Source: Periplaneta americana
Taxonomy: Eukaryota > Arthropoda > Insecta > Blattodea > Blattidae
DNA length: 64,000 nt
Reading direction: 5' to 3'
NCBI RefSeq assembly: GCF_040183065.1
Contig: NC_091132.1
Coordinates: forward strand, 93,284,606 to 93,348,605
Below are positions 1-11,021 of the stretch, piece by piece (the stretch's first letter is position 1; every line of letters begins with the position of its first letter). Both the position numbers and the translations under genes were made by a program. A model generated the notes under the pieces. That model was not told the DNA's origin, made no database searches, and saw only the letters and a program-made list of their open reading frames with translations.

Positions 1-2
1 AG

Positions 3-359
3 CAACAGAAAAACCTGCTTCGTGTGTGCCAGAGGAAAATGGAAAGAAAAGTCTTACAGCTGAGACTGCAAGACAGGATAAGAAACACCGACATCCGAAT
101 AAGAAGCGGTATGCAGGATGCAGTGATACTGGCACAACGTCTCAAATGGAAATGGGGCGGACACGTCAGTAGGATGGACTGCAGCAGGTGGACGTACGCC
201 TCGACCATGTGGGACCCACGCATTGGGAAAAGAAGCAGAAGACGTCCAAGGAGTAGTTGGTCGGACGCTTTCCGGAGAAAGGCTGGAGCGCAGTGGACGA
301 GAACAGCGAGGGACAGGCAGGCATGGAAAAGGCTGGAAGAAATTACGAACACTATGTAA
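3..359 (+). pseudogene. LINE (RTE-like) reverse transcriptase C-terminus, 5' truncated by window
   Basis: The frame is open from the window edge to a TAA at 357-359, about 118 residues. It has the usual tail of an RTE-type non-LTR retrotransposon: a Lys/Arg-rich stretch with IRNTDIRIR, then KWKWGGHVSRM, RWTYASTMWDPRIGKRS, a GRP-like basic run and WTRTARDRQAWKRLEE just before the stop. In the family this region follows the polymerase and has no known catalytic residues. The rest of the element lies outside the window. This piece shows no stop or frameshift, so it may be fairly young. Seen: the motifs and stop. Known: the order of these motifs in RTE-clade LINEs. Inferred: clade assignment. Confidence 0.75.
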
Positions 360-904
360 ACTGTGTATAGTTGAGTATTGTTTACACATAGTTCTTTTTG
401 TGTGTTAGTTTGGATAGTTTGAGTCCGTGTTTAGTTGGTATAGTTCATATATTTAGTTACTATAATTTTTTTGTATAACTATATGCTTTTTGTGTGTTTA
501 GGTAGTCTGTTTGTTTAGACTGTATAATTTATGTGTACAGTTTGTATAGCTCTTCTGTGTTAAAACTATAATTTATGTGTTCAATTTGTACAGGTTTTTT
601 GTGTGTTTAGTTTGTGTGTAAGTTAAGACTGTATAATTGTAAAATTTGTTGTGTGTTTAGTGTGGATAGTTGTGTGTTCAGACTATAATGTATATGTTCA
701 ATTTTATTGTGGGTGTTTTTTTTTGTATAATTTATGTGTTTAGTCTGCATAGTTTTTCGTGTTTAGCTTATATAGTTTGTTCATGTGTTTAGTTTGTAAG
801 AATAGCATAATCTCTCTTGGACTGGCTCCCCAAGTGTAGTGGACTTTCAGCCCACCCTACACTCCTGTAGGAGGCCGTTGCCCTTATGGGATTTCAGGCT
901 TTTC

Positions 905-910
<6 letters not shown>
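360..910 (+). repeat. LINE 3' UTR with degenerate TG-rich tandem units
   Basis: Between the LINE stop and the AT microsatellite, about 420 bp repeat a loose unit built on tgtgtttagtttgtatagt, many times and with drift. A non-repetitive block (about 805-905) follows, containing an imperfect palindrome around cccaccctacactcctgtagg. The position directly after the LINE stop and before a simple repeat suggests it is the element's 3' UTR, but only the order is seen. Confidence 0.5.

Positions 911-911
<1 letters not shown>

Positions 912-955
<44 letters not shown>
912..955. repeat. (AT)n microsatellite
   Basis: About 22 perfect AT units directly after the LINE 3' region; it may be the element's simple-repeat tail. 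Confidence 0.95.
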
Positions 956-958
<3 letters not shown>

Positions 959-1500
959 TATACAGTACATATATAACACACACCATAATTGATTGTGAAA
1001 AAATGTAAAACAACTATGACGGACAAAGAGGCACATCTCTAACTAGCACGTCCATAACAGCAACATTTTAAAGATTTGTCTGAATTTACAATGCTAGTTT
1101 CCAGCACAGTCACGGTATGCAGTGCATAATTATATAGAAGTTGGTATTAATATTTCACTATCCTCCTGAGTCCTAAAAGCATTTTATTTATTTTTAAAAT
1201 TCAATATAATTCTACACGTAAAAAAAGTCGCTGGCATGAGGGAAAATGCTGAATAAATTCTGCAGGTTACAGTTAGGGTACAAATCCAGGTATATTATAC
1301 TATACTTCGGGTCTCTGCACATACATTTTATATCATAATTATGTACGAAGCATGGCATAGTATACTACACTATCAGGACTCAGGAGACTATATATAATAA
1401 TTTATAAGTTTTTTCCCTTCAATATATTCAGAGAAATTCAAATTACTGTATAGTATAATATTCAAAGCAGTTCTTCTGAGTAACATCCTTAAAGGATTAG
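956..1500. other. AT-rich, no feature seen
   Basis: No coding motif, terminal repeat or tRNA-like box was recognised. Confidence 0.6.
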
Positions 1501-2157
1501 GTACAGCTTACATCAGTAAAACGTTTGGAAATATTCAACATTTTTTTCTCCATTGCTGTATCTTGTACATTATGGAAATTTGTATGTATAAAATACTGTC
1601 CTTCTGCTATATGAAAAAAGACATTTTTAAGATTTAAAAAAATATATATTTATATTTTTCTTTTCAAAATTCAAAATTCACTGTGCAGTGATGTAGCGTT
1701 TCCTGCATAACTCAAAAACTTATTAACTTTTTCATGTTCTATCTTTTTTTTATTGCTGAAACTCATGTTTCAACTAGATTCCTTAATAAATATTTTTTTT
1801 TATTTTTTGCTAGGAAAAAATACTGATATTTGACGATTTTCAAAATGAATATATTTTTTATCAGACAATCTATCAAAAATAGAGAAGTGATCTTGCATCA
1901 CATTGTAGATGTCATGCATAAATATACACAAAAAATTTCATCACAGAATGTTGGATAGTTTTTGAGTTAGGTGGGAAAAGCTTCATCACTGCACAGTGCA
2001 TTTAATTAAAAAAAATTAAATATTTTTTTAAATCGTAAAAATATTTTTTCTTTCATATAGCAAAATGACAGTCTTCTATACATGCTAATTTTCATTATTA
2101 TACAAGATTGAGGAAAAAATGTTAAATATTTACAAATTTTACTCGTGTAAGCTGTAC
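1501..2157. repeat. Long inverted repeat (foldback-like), arms about 210 bp
   Basis: The left arm 1501-1722 and right arm 1955-2157 are reverse complements with scattered mismatches. Paired landmarks are gtacagctta/taagctgtac at the outer ends, ctatatgaaa/tttcatatag in the middle, cactgtgcagtg/cactgcacagtg (1679-1690 and 1987-1998) and aactcaaaaact/agtttttgagtt at the inner ends. The central 230 bp pair weakly or not at all. No flanking target duplication was found. It could be a foldback transposon, or two copies of one dispersed repeat in opposite orientation. Confidence 0.7.
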
Positions 2158-3464
2158 ACGTAACACGTAGAATTTTTAGTTTTATACACAGTGGAATTAA
2201 GTGCAACCAAAACCAATGATGACATTAAAAACTATATATCACTTATACAGGGCACGTGGGCACATTGATTTTATGTATGTTCAGCGTTTCTAAAATTAAT
2301 GCTGAATATTGCAAAATTTACCTCCCTAACATATTGAATACCATGGAATTCTCCAAACATTTGTGAAGAGGTTCTCTAAACTATACAGTTGTTTAATGTT
2401 AAAAACAAAAAATCGATTTTTAAATCAATTTGACAAAATTTCACCTCCGCGTATCTTTAAGTAAAATTAATTTAATGCCAACTTGCATGCAAGAAAAGCC
2501 GCTTTATTGTTTATTTGGTCATCCCTGAATGTAGTTAAAGAATGGTTAAATATTTATAGAGCGTACACTATTTCAATCGGACTATGTTGAAAAATACATG
2601 GAATTACTGGTATTTCTAAAAACTCGTCTTTGAGAGTGATTACGGCTTGCATAAGAAGTTCCTCTAATCGACAAGCGGATCTGAATAGAAGGACTGTTCT
2701 CCTCTTCAGTTTGTTGTTTCAAATCTAGGGTTCGTATCAGACGCTCCTACTTTGAATGCCACATGAACTTCAAAGGAATATCTATCATTTCAGTCTGTAA
2801 CAACTTGCAGTATAGAAACACAAGAACTACTGAAAGTTTTTACTGATTTTGTTTACGCATTCAAACTCCCGTTTACTTAACAGTTCTGACCCACTTTCGC
2901 AGTTAAAGCTTCAAGATACAATGTTTTTGTTTTCCCACGCTGTTAAATTCGCATTTTAGTATTTCGACTAACTTCACACGGTCACCCGCAACCAAGGCTG
3001 ATTTGCCAGCTGGCATCATAGTAAAATCTTCCTATTAGAAATGTTCAGAATTCAGCCCGAAAGCAGTAGTTTAAGGTCATTACTTGTACATAACTTTATG
3101 CCACATATTCAAAAAATAAAATATCAGTTATCGTCCAAATTAGGTCGCTACAATACTTTTTATTTAAAAGACATGAAGAAGTCACGGATATAGCCATACT
3201 GTTATAATAGCAACAATGCTGTAAATCAGTGCTCCTAGCGGTGACCATTGAAATCTTGTAATACGTAATAGAGCAGCGATTGCTTCATAAATTTGCAATA
3301 CTGAAAGTCTCAAAGTAGTCACATTTTGTAAATATGAGTACAGTGGCTGGTTCAGATTTGTAGTAAACAATACCGTCCTAAAGGTCGAACAAAGGTGATT
3401 CATAAGAGTCCAACTTGCAACATAAAAACATGCAACTCAATGCTTTAAACTCTATAAGTAGCCT
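2158..3464. other. AT-rich, no feature seen
   Basis: No recognisable gene, terminal repeat or tRNA-like promoter. The short open frames have no protein-like composition. Confidence 0.55.
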
Positions 3465-3662
3465 GTGGGAGAGAAGTCCTATCATACTGAACTATTGCAA
3501 GTTGGGTGGAAGCGAGACATTCGCTATCAATCAAGAGTTGACATTCGACGAGCTTTAGATTCATCAGTGCGAGAGATATCCAGAAATGCTGCTGCAGATG
3601 GAGTCCGCCGTCTTCCAAGAATTTGGCAACATATTGTTGACATGGCATGAGACTATATTTGA
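3465..3662 (+). pseudogene. Possible DDE transposase C-terminal relic
   Basis: The frame reads …GVRRLPRIWQHIVDMA, stop (TGA), DYI, stop. This resembles the end of mariner/Tc1-type transposases, where G-(I/V)-x-x-LP-x-x-W-x-x-x-(I/V)-D precedes GGDYI or similar. Here GGA appears to have become TGA, which would break the conserved GGDY. No catalytic domain was found upstream, so this is a 3' fragment at best. It is a weak match made by eye. Confidence 0.35.
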
Positions 3663-3844
3663 AATACGTAATGTCAAAAGTAACTATGATGTTGTTATTT
3701 TTAGAAACTTTAGTATTACATTTCCCTTAACAGGAGAAAAATTCTCTAAAAACCATTGTTACCATAACAGATATATTCTGTAGGACCAAAAAACTAATAT
3801 TTACGTAGATTGTTCGCCCAACAGTGTATATTACTGTGTAATAC

Positions 3845-4075
3845 CGGCCACCAAGTCACTCAATTGAGCGCGCTCCTTGTATAATGGCAGTTAACTTAAA
3901 ATATGTCAACATATATGTCGAACTTTAAGTTAGGCCACAAAGGGAAAAGCACTAGAGGAGGGGAATTCGATCATGTGCTGCAGACTGAACTTCGGCGTAA
4001 CTCAGTGGTTAGAGCACTTGATACGTGGAACCAAGGACCCAGTTTCGATCCCCGCCGCCGGAGCGAATTTTTCTT
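3845..4075 (+). repeat. SINE-A copy (tRNA-like module at 3' side)
   Basis: It matches, in the same order, the minus-strand repeats at 21248-21425 and 58072-58340: ccggcc, a GAGCGCGCTCCT-type block, a stretch ending ttaggccacaaaggga, then a tRNA-like module (3991-4062). The module has an A-box-like taactcagtgg and a B-box-like gtttcgatcccc, and is followed by ggagcgaatttttctt. The A box carries a G-to-A change relative to the other copies, so it is probably inactive. The family label is mine. Confidence 0.75.
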
Positions 4076-5050
4076 CTTTAATAACCATGTTGACTTTGTC
4101 GTGGACAAAAATCACACCTTTGCTTAAAAGACCAGGACTTTTTCTGCTTGATGACTGATTGAACATACATTATCGTTCATATTTAGTCTTTACTTTAATA
4201 AAATCCACCGCTAACATATGCAAGCAGCCGCAAAATTAGAGCCATCACTCTTCCGGCTCAGAGATTATTTTGGACCGTTTCCTTGGTGAACCCGCTTTTT
4301 TTCATTCCATTGTTGCTCTCTTACCGGTAAGAGTGAAGAAATGAGGCCATATCTCACCGTCAGTAAAATCTCGGTTCACCAAGCTTCACTGCTTTGTGCC
4401 CTGATTACACTTCTTTCTACGCGTAAAACTTATATATAGCTTTTCATACTTCACTAACACATAAGTTTTTTCAAGGGATCTCATGTGAAACTGCCTCATC
4501 GCATCTCTTGATACGCATACGATTCAAACCACAAGAAACAGAGCACTAATACTTGCTGCCGAAAATGTCAGAAAACACTGAACACCAAAGTTAATCGTTA
4601 TTTTCATACATAGGCAAAGTCGGATTAGAAGGGAGAAACAGGTGGGGGCAATTGTCTTGAGCCCTCCTGCCAGAGGGAACCCTTTCATACAAAAATTAAA
4701 TTAAACTGATTTACTTTTAACTCTATTTTTTTTGAGCTCTTAATTCTTGCAAGATTCTACTATTTAAGAAGAATTTTTCAAGTAGTGTAGTTGAATTGAA
4801 GGAAGTGATTCTCTAGACAAGTTTATGGAATCATATAGGATTGTATGAAGAGTTGGAATTATATGGACAGGAACGTTTCCTGGAAGCACAGATTACAAAG
4901 CAAAAACAAGTAGTTCAAAACAGAAAAATCGACATAATGACGTGAATCCAACATCATCCTCAGAGGATGTCAGTCTCTTATTCATAAATAAAATGTTGAG
5001 ATGTGGAACTATTAATGTCATTTCTAGATCAGTTGTACGTTACCTTAAAT
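4076..5050. other. No feature seen
   Basis: Unique-looking AT-rich sequence; no element ends or coding signals recognised. Confidence 0.55.
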
Positions 5051-5078
5051 CAGTAGTTCCCAAACTGGGGGGGGGGGG
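5051..5078 (+). repeat. Orphan hAT-like terminal sequence with poly-G run
   Basis: cagtagttcccaaactggg followed by a run of G resembles the CAG-type ends of ZBED-like hAT elements, as does the end at 5490. No matching right end was identified. The SINE-B and hAT insertions downstream may have separated the two ends. Confidence 0.3.
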
Positions 5079-5140
5079 TCGGTGTGAGAAGCTGAGAGGG
5101 TTCAAGAGATGATTTACAAAATAAGACAAAAAAAAAAAAA

Positions 5141-5481
5141 GATACCCGGCCCCGGAACAATTTTTCCCTCAAAATTATTCAAATCAACTTTACAGGGAAT
5201 TATACCTGAAAGCTTGATTTGCATAATACACGTCACTGTTTGTTAACAGAAAACCACAATTTAAGTCACACAGAGTTAGTGTACACTCAAAGTTGGTTGC
5301 TTGACGGTTGTGAGCCCACTTTGAGGTCTGTGGATATAGAGGGATAAGTTGAATCGGTGTGGGGTAGAGTTCCCGGTTAGCTCAGTTGGTAGAGAGTTGG
5401 TATGTTTAACCAAAGGCCCGGGGTTCGATACCCGGTCCCGGAACAATTTTTCCCTCAAAATTATAAAAAAAAAACTTATTA
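5141..5481 (+). repeat. SINE-B tandem unit: body plus tRNA-like head
   Basis: The repeat enters mid-module at gatacccgg (5141) and runs through a 200-bp body (aacaatttttccctc… accacaatttaagtcacacag… tgtggatata). It then reaches a complete tRNA-like module at 5369-5445 and starts the next body before an A-rich run. The same gatacccgg point recurs at 5427, a period of 286 bp. The module has an A box (tagctcagttgg) and B box (ggttcgatacc), and the acceptor ends gttcc/ggaac pair. The T-arm resembles tRNA-Ala (recalled). No canonical anticodon loop was recognised. Confidence 0.8.
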
Positions 5482-5489
5482 TTGTAGGA

Positions 5490-6907
5490 CAGGGGTTCCC
5501 AACCGTGTGTCGCACAGTCCCATGGAGTGTGTCGCGAAATTTTGGAATTGAAAAATAAATTTTATGTCATCCAGAAAGTCTCTTTACAACGCATTTTTTA
5601 TTTAAAACGAAATCTTTGATGTGGTACATTTTATTTTGAGACAAACTTTGCCAATGAAATGTGAAGACCTGCAACAATGTTCAGTTCAATTTTTCTGCCT
5701 GGCGATAATTTGAATGAAAGTAAACACCTGCAACAGTGCTTAGTAATACGTTTACTCTTCCCATTTAGTAATAAACAGTGTTTAGAATCATCCGAACATA
5801 TTGGTCAGTTTCAGTATATAGCACGTGTGATCGGGTAATAAAGGACTTTTGATGTAACAGTGGCACTATTTACATTTTATCACGGACAAATTTTTAATTC
5901 GAAAAAGACAATGTCAATCGAATTCTGGGTAGATGACAGCAGTGCTAATTCAAATAATGTCAACCGAAATTCACTCCGGATTCACAAAAACGTACTGCGT
6001 TTCGTAAATATAGTAATGAATAATTGCAATATGGTTGGTTATATGTGGCATGGAGATGAATATAAACAAAATCCCGAGTGTCTTATATACGGAAATGGTT
6101 TGTCAAATCAGTCGATGGTGTCTAAAATTAAATCTAAACTAAAAAAACATTTAGAACTGCCGCGTTCAAAGTCACTGTGAATCAGCATTTTCTACCAAGA
6201 AAATAGTGAAATCTAAACAAAGGAGCAGACTGAAGATGAGTTACGTGTTGGCCTGTCAACTATAAGGCCACGTATAGAGAAACTCTGTGCAAACCACCAA
6301 GCACAGACTTCACATTAATTTTAATAGATGAGTGTTCAAAAACGATAACAAAATCTTTTATCGTACATCCAGCATAAATAGGTTGGGATTTTTGACACAT
6401 AACATTTGTTTGTTTTTTTTTTATGGCACTCAAGTTGCTACTATTTTTTTTTGTAGGATTTTCGATTCCGTGTTAACATCGACCTATCTACAACACTAAA
6501 TGTCCGACACCACACAGAAGTTGTTATTAGTGCTTTTTGCTAGCGGAACGCGCTGGAACGGCGTTTCGGCATCATTTTTATGCATTTTTCATCATGGAAC
6601 AAAATACGTGTAAATAAATATATTTTGAAAATAATTTTTCTTTGAATTCCGCTTAGGCCTAAAAGTCTTAGTTGGACGAAAAGGAGGTTAAAAAATACAA
6701 AATTCCCGTGCAGATAATAGTAATCATCTCCCTGTCCGCTATAAAATATTCTACACAGAGTTCCGCCACCTTTTTTCCGGAAGAAAAGCACTGGTTGTTG
6801 TTATTATTATATTAGTATTATTACTAATAAAAAACAAATAAGTGTGTCGCGATATCGTGGACGTTCGGTAAAGTGTGTAGTCAGTCAAAAAAGGTTGGGA
6901 ACCACTG
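5490..6907 (+). mobile_element. hAT transposon, internally deleted (ZBED-like)
   Basis: The ends are inverted: caggggttcccaacc at 5490 and ggttgggaaccactg ending at 6907, a TIR of about 15 bp with one mismatch. gtgtcgcga-type sequence lies near both ends. The flanks ttgtagga (5482-5489) and ctgtagca (6908-6915) agree at 6 of 8 positions, as expected for a decayed 8-bp hAT target duplication. Inside are remnants of both the N-terminus and the extreme C-terminus of the transposase, with the catalytic core missing. It sits directly after the SINE-B unit. Confidence 0.7.
6034..6318 (+). pseudogene. hAT transposase remnant: BED finger joined to C-terminus
   Basis: The first part reads NPECLIYGNGLSNQSM and IKSKLKKHLEL, matching the BED zinc finger of ZBED5-type hAT proteins (CxxC … KLKRHLE..H). 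The second cysteine is Y and the last ligand is lost. After a stop at 6178-6180 the same frame continues with ELRVGLSTIRPRIEKLC and AQTSH then stop (6316-6318), the typical end of the same proteins. The RNase H-like core between them, several hundred residues, is absent, so the element was dead by internal deletion before the point mutations. Seen: the motifs. Known: their positions in the family. Confidence 0.65.
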
Positions 6908-7305
6908 CTGTAGCATGACACTAAAAGATGCTGAAAACTTTATTGTATGTCCACAAAAATAAAGTTAGTATTTGACTGTTACATGTCGTTAAATTTTCCT
7001 TCAGTTATTTAATACGATTAAAGTATTACAGTTACTGTAATAGTAGGCTAAAATCTTCTGTAACATCAGACAGGATCAAATATTCAAATTTGATTAAATA
7101 GCAACATTGACAAAATGCAAATTCAAATTTATTTACTTGAAACTTATTTTATACATAGGCCTAAGTTTTCGCGTGAATTTAGTTATTTTATATAACTGTT
7201 TTTTTATGTTTATTCACGGTAATGAATAACACGTATTTCTGTCAAGTAATGTTAAACAGCATTCAAGTTTCATTATAAACCCGTTGATTTTATCACAGGA
7301 TATTA

Positions 7306-7309
<4 letters not shown>
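6908..7309. other. AT-rich, no feature seen
   Basis: No recognisable element between the hAT right end and the ATT microsatellite. Confidence 0.5.

Positions 7310-7371
<62 letters not shown>
7310..7371. repeat. (ATT)n microsatellite
   Basis: About 20 near-perfect trinucleotide units. The poly-isoleucine frame on the minus strand is only a reading of this repeat. Confidence 0.95.
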
Positions 7372-7374
<3 letters not shown>

Positions 7375-7419
7375 TAACATCTTGCCCTTGCAAACTACTA
7401 TTCAAAATGTTCAAGTTTC

Positions 7420-7612
7420 AATAATTTCAAGGAAAAATTGTTCCGGGGCCGGGTATCTATCCCGGGACCCTTCGCTTAGCGCGCGAACGCTCTACCGACT
7501 GAGCTACCCCAGGAACTATACACGACACCGTCACAATTTCTCCTTCGTATCCACACAACTCGAATGAGCTGACAAGACACCAGAACACAGCTATGAGTAC
7601 ACACAAATAATG
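7420..7612 (-). repeat. SINE-B, minus-strand copy
   Basis: The tRNA-like module (7439-7516, minus) keeps A-box tagctcagtcgg and B-box ggatagatacc, with pairing gttcc/ggaac ends. It is followed on the minus strand's upstream side by the family body, up to the acacaaataatgtgtgac block where orientation flips. It abuts the plus-strand copies at 7613, giving a head-to-head inverted arrangement. Confidence 0.75.
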
Positions 7613-8045
7613 TGTGACTTAGTCGGTAGAGTGTTTGCGCGCTAAGCGAAGGATCCCGGGATCGATACCCGGCACCGGAACAATTTTTCCTTGAAATTAT
7701 TCAAATCTGCTTTACAGGAAGCTACCACCTGATAGCCAGATTTGCATAATACATTCGTTATTGGAGATACGTTAACAGAAAGCCACAATTTAAATCACAC
7801 AGTATTTGTGTGCACTCATAGTTGGGTTCTGGCGTCTTGTCAGCTCATTTGAGTTGTGTGGATACAAAGGAAAAATTGTGACTGTGTCGTGTATAGTTCC
7901 TGGGGTAGCTCAGTCGGTAGAGCGTTCGTGCCCTAAGCGAAAGGTCCCGGGATCGACACCGAGCCCCGGAACAATTTTTCCTTGAAATTATTCAAACCTG
8001 CTTTACAGGAAGCTACTACCTGAAAGCCAGATTTGCAAAGGGTTC
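7613..8045 (+). repeat. SINE-B, plus-strand tandem dimer
   Basis: A 5'-truncated tRNA-like module (from gtcggtagagtg) is followed by a full body, a complete module (7896-7973) and a partial second body. The gatacccgg position at 7664 recurs (as gacaccgag) at 7955, a period of 291 bp. The internal B box of the second module is mutated (gatcgacacc). It ends at gccagatttgcaaag without a poly-A tail. Confidence 0.75.
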
Positions 8046-8675
8046 AAGTGTTGATTAAGAATTACTTAGGAACCACGATGGCCCATGCAAGAATAATTTC
8101 TCTATACATAGGCCTACTGCTGTTAGAAACCAGTGTTGTAAAGATACATGGTGCCAAGAAGATTTTCTCCAGTTATTGTTATGTTCCTCACGTCCATATC
8201 ACTATATGTTAATGTACCTTTCTATGTATGTATAACCGAGTTACATATAATAAATTAACTTTCATATGGGAATTTGATGACCTGGCATTTTTACTGTGTA
8301 TTTTAATTCCTGAGGAACAGGTGTTCAATGAACCTTCGCTCTGGAAACCCAAAAGGGCACATACCCATAATGTATAGTTTTCATTCTCATTATGTAATGT
8401 TTATTCAAATGTACAGTCTCTCAGATTTTCATTACGGCGGTATGTTCCAGGAGATCTACTCGAGTACTATCTCATCTAATGTCTCAATGTTAATATAGCC
8501 ATATTTTATATTATGTGTTATCTAATATAGAATACTGTAGTCGAAAAAGCGTACAGCCGTTACTGCGTGCTTGTAACGCTAATAGTATGTACAGATACGG
8601 AAACAAAATTTGGAGCTTCCTTATTGTGTTTTGATTACAACACATTGCGCATGTGAAGTAAAATGAGCCCCTGTA
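8046..8675. other. No feature seen
   Basis: Unique-looking sequence between SINE-B and the mariner-like element. Confidence 0.5.
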
Positions 8676-8677
8676 TA

Positions 8678-8841
8678 CAGAGTGTTTCAAAAACAGGGGG
8701 CATAATTTCAGGTATGTATTTCCCACATGTAGACAATCAAAATAGTTCATTACAACATGTGTCCGGAAATGCTTTACTTCCGAGTTACAGCCTTCACAAC
8801 ATTGAAATTCACCGGAACGTTTTTCTTTCCGCAGGTCGTTG
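8678..8841 (+). repeat. Left TIR of DD41D element copy 1
   Basis: 164 bp, reverse-complementary to 9982-10144 with about a dozen differences or fewer; it ends at gcaggtcgttg. Confidence 0.9.
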
Positions 8842-8931
8842 CCGTCAAAGGAGACATTAAGAGGGCACTCTGACAGTTCATTCCGAGGCGAAGGTTACAT
8901 TCAGTGTTGTGTAGGCGTTAGACTGTGCGAC

Positions 8932-9978
8932 ATGTATTCAAATCAAGAGCTGGCAGAGATACACTTCATGTACGGTAAGGCGGACGGCAATGCTGCGCTG
9001 GCTAGTCGTTTGTACCAGGAGAGGTACCCACAGCGACAATGTCCAGATCGGAAGACATTTGTACGTCTCCATTACCGTCTGTGCGAGTATGGAAAATTTA
9101 ACTCTCCTGGTTTGGGAAGGGGACGACCAAGATCTACAACTCCAGAAGTACAGGAGGAGATTCTGGAGGCTGTGAACATGACTCCTTCTATCAGCATACG
9201 AAGGGTAGCGTTGCAAGTCAATGTTCCTCATACGACTGTCTGGAGACTGTTGAAACAGTATCAATTGTATCCTTATCATTTGCAACGTGTACAGGCCCTG
9301 TCACCAGCAGATTACCCTGCGCGAGTTAGGTTCTGTCAGTGGTTCTTGCAGCAGTGTGGTGTAAATCCGAACTTTCCTGCCTTAGTATTATTTACAGATG
9401 AAGAACAGTTCACACGAGATGGCATAACAAATTTCCACAATCAGCATGTATGGGCGTATGAAAAACTGTTCCATCTCATCACCAGGTGCGGTTCTCCCTC
9501 AACATATGGGCCGGTATCATTGGTGATCGATTAGTTGGACCCCATGTACTTGTAAACAGACTTACGGGGCAGGCGTACACAAACTTCCTGGAAAACACCA
9601 TACCTCATGTTTTAGAAGACACTCCACTGATCAATTCACTTCTTGCATGATGGCGCTCCTGCACACTTCAGTCTTACGGCTCGCCGGTACTTGGATCGAA
9701 AGTTTCCTGATCGATGGATAGGTAGAGGTGGCCCAATTGCTTGGCCTCCACGCTCACCTGATCTGAACGCTCTCGATTTCTACTTGTGGGGTCATTTAAA
9801 ATCATTGGTTTATTCGTCTCCGGTGCCTGATTTGGAAACCCTTCGGAATCGAATTGTGGCATGTTCTAAGAACATACGCAATACTCCTGGAGTTTGGGAT
9901 CGTGTTCGCAGGTCAATGAAACATCGATGTGGGGTCTGTATTCAAGCAGGAGGTGGACATTTTGAACATCTTCTGTAA
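8932..9978 (+). pseudogene. DD41D mariner-like transposase, two frame-breaking deletions
   Basis: The start is the ATG at 8932, equivalent to 56774 in the other copy and 90 bp inside the TIR end. An N-terminal helix-turn-helix region (DUF4817-like: MYSNQELAEIHFMYG) is followed by a GRPR-like linker (GRGRPRSTTPE) and a second HTH (TTVWRLLKQY). The first catalytic Asp lies in LFTDEEQF. A 10-bp deletion near 9465 (after gtatgaaaa) shifts the frame and causes the stop at 9532-9534. An 11-bp deletion near 9627 (after gatcaatt) restores it. HDGAPAHFS supplies Asp 2 and NALDFYLWG Asp 3, with 41 residues between them. The C-terminus (GGGHFEHLL, stop 9976-9978) is intact, unlike in copy 2. Confidence 0.9.
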
Positions 9979-9981
9979 TGA

Positions 9982-10144
9982 CAACGACCTGCGGAAAGAA
10001 AAACGTTCCGGTGAATTTCAATGTTGTGAAGGTCATAACTCGGAAATGAAGCATTTCCGGACACATGTTGTAATGAGCTATTTTGATTGTCTACATGTGG
10101 GAAATACATACCTGAAATTATGCCCCGTATTTTTAAACACCCTG
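9982..10144 (-). repeat. Right TIR of DD41D element copy 1
   Basis: It begins four bases after the transposase stop and mirrors 8678-8841; the outermost bases are caccctg then TA. Confidence 0.9.
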
Positions 10145-10146
10145 TA

Positions 10147-10758
10147 TATGCTGCCTGTGTACAGTCATGTGAAATTGTAGCCTACATTCAGGTGGACTTC
10201 CATCGAAACTCGCTCCAAATTTTAATTTGCTATCTGTACATTGCATTGTAGACGCAGAAGTGATTCATAACAAGAAGTTTAAATAGAGCTTATCCAGAAT
10301 AAATAGGCATTACTCCACACTCCACACAGATACTGTGCGATATCTAATCACTGGAGCGTATCTTTAGGTTTTAACATAAATTAATAAGGAAATAAGAGAT
10401 TGATGAGTTCAATGTTTATGTTTGAATATAGTAACTAAATAATTAAATAGAAGTTACAAAGTAATATTCTAATAAGAAAGCTGTCGTGACGGAAGCACAT
10501 ATAAGACACACAGCTATAGAGTAGTGCGGAAATCACAGTCGTGGGTTCAAATGTGATCCTGGGTACAAGAATTTTTTGGATGTGAAATGATGCCATACAT
10601 ACGTTATATTAGGTGAAGACTGGAAGTTGTGATGATTGTAAATGAGAGGGGTTGCGCTATTTGAAGTTAAAAGCTCGAGAATTGGCAGTATTGAAATCCT
10701 TCTACACATGCAGCAAAGAGAGAGAGCAGAATGAATAAGAAAATGCAATAGGAACACT
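10147..10758. other. No firm feature; weak tRNA-like spot
   Basis: Mostly unique AT-rich sequence. At 10500-10580 there is a B-box-like gtgggttcaaatg in a context recalling a tRNA-derived SINE, but no second copy exists in the window. Confidence 0.35.
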
Positions 10759-10826
10759 GAATGAATGAATGAATGAATGAATGAATGAATGAATGAATGA
10801 ATGAATGAATGAATGAATGAATGAAT
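10759..10826. repeat. (TGAA)n microsatellite
   Basis: About 17 near-perfect tetranucleotide units. Confidence 0.95.
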
Positions 10827-10930
10827 AGGTACCGGTAATTAATGAATAACGAAACAACTTCATGAACCAATCAATGAATAATAATAAAGCGATGAAGAAT
10901 AAAAATATAATAAGGAAATAAATAAAGAAA

Positions 10931-11021
10931 ATGTATGTATGTATGTATGTATGTATGTATGTATGTATGTATGTATGTATGTATGTATGTATGTATGTAT
11001 GTATGTATGTATGTATGTATG
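10931..11021. repeat. (GTAT)n microsatellite
   Basis: About 22 tetranucleotide units, 105 bp after the TGAA repeat. The MYVC- and YIHT-type repeat peptides on either strand are readings of it. Confidence 0.95.

Larger units (their letters stand above)
8678..10144 (+). mobile_element. Mariner-like transposon, DD41D type, copy 1
   Basis: This is a 1467-bp element with 164-bp terminal inverted repeats (left cagagtgtttcaaaa…, right …ttttaaacaccctg) flanked by TA on both sides (8676-8677, 10145-10146). It carries one transposase gene, damaged by two deletions. A second copy lies at 56520-57992, also 8-10% or less diverged by eye. TA targets and a single D,D,D transposase place it in the Tc1/mariner superfamily. 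The long TIRs are unlike the short ends of classical mariner. Confidence 0.92.

Noticed and set aside
5369-5445. tRNA gene
   Set aside because: A and B boxes and paired ends are present, but the anticodon stem-loop is not canonical and the module is part of a repeated SINE-B unit; the same applies to 7439-7516, 7896-7973, 16694-16770 and 17332-17408.
7214-7414. Poly-isoleucine open frame
   Set aside because: Reading of the ATT microsatellite.
8938-9285. 115-codon open frame antisense to the transposase
   Set aside because: Shadow of the DD41D transposase frame.
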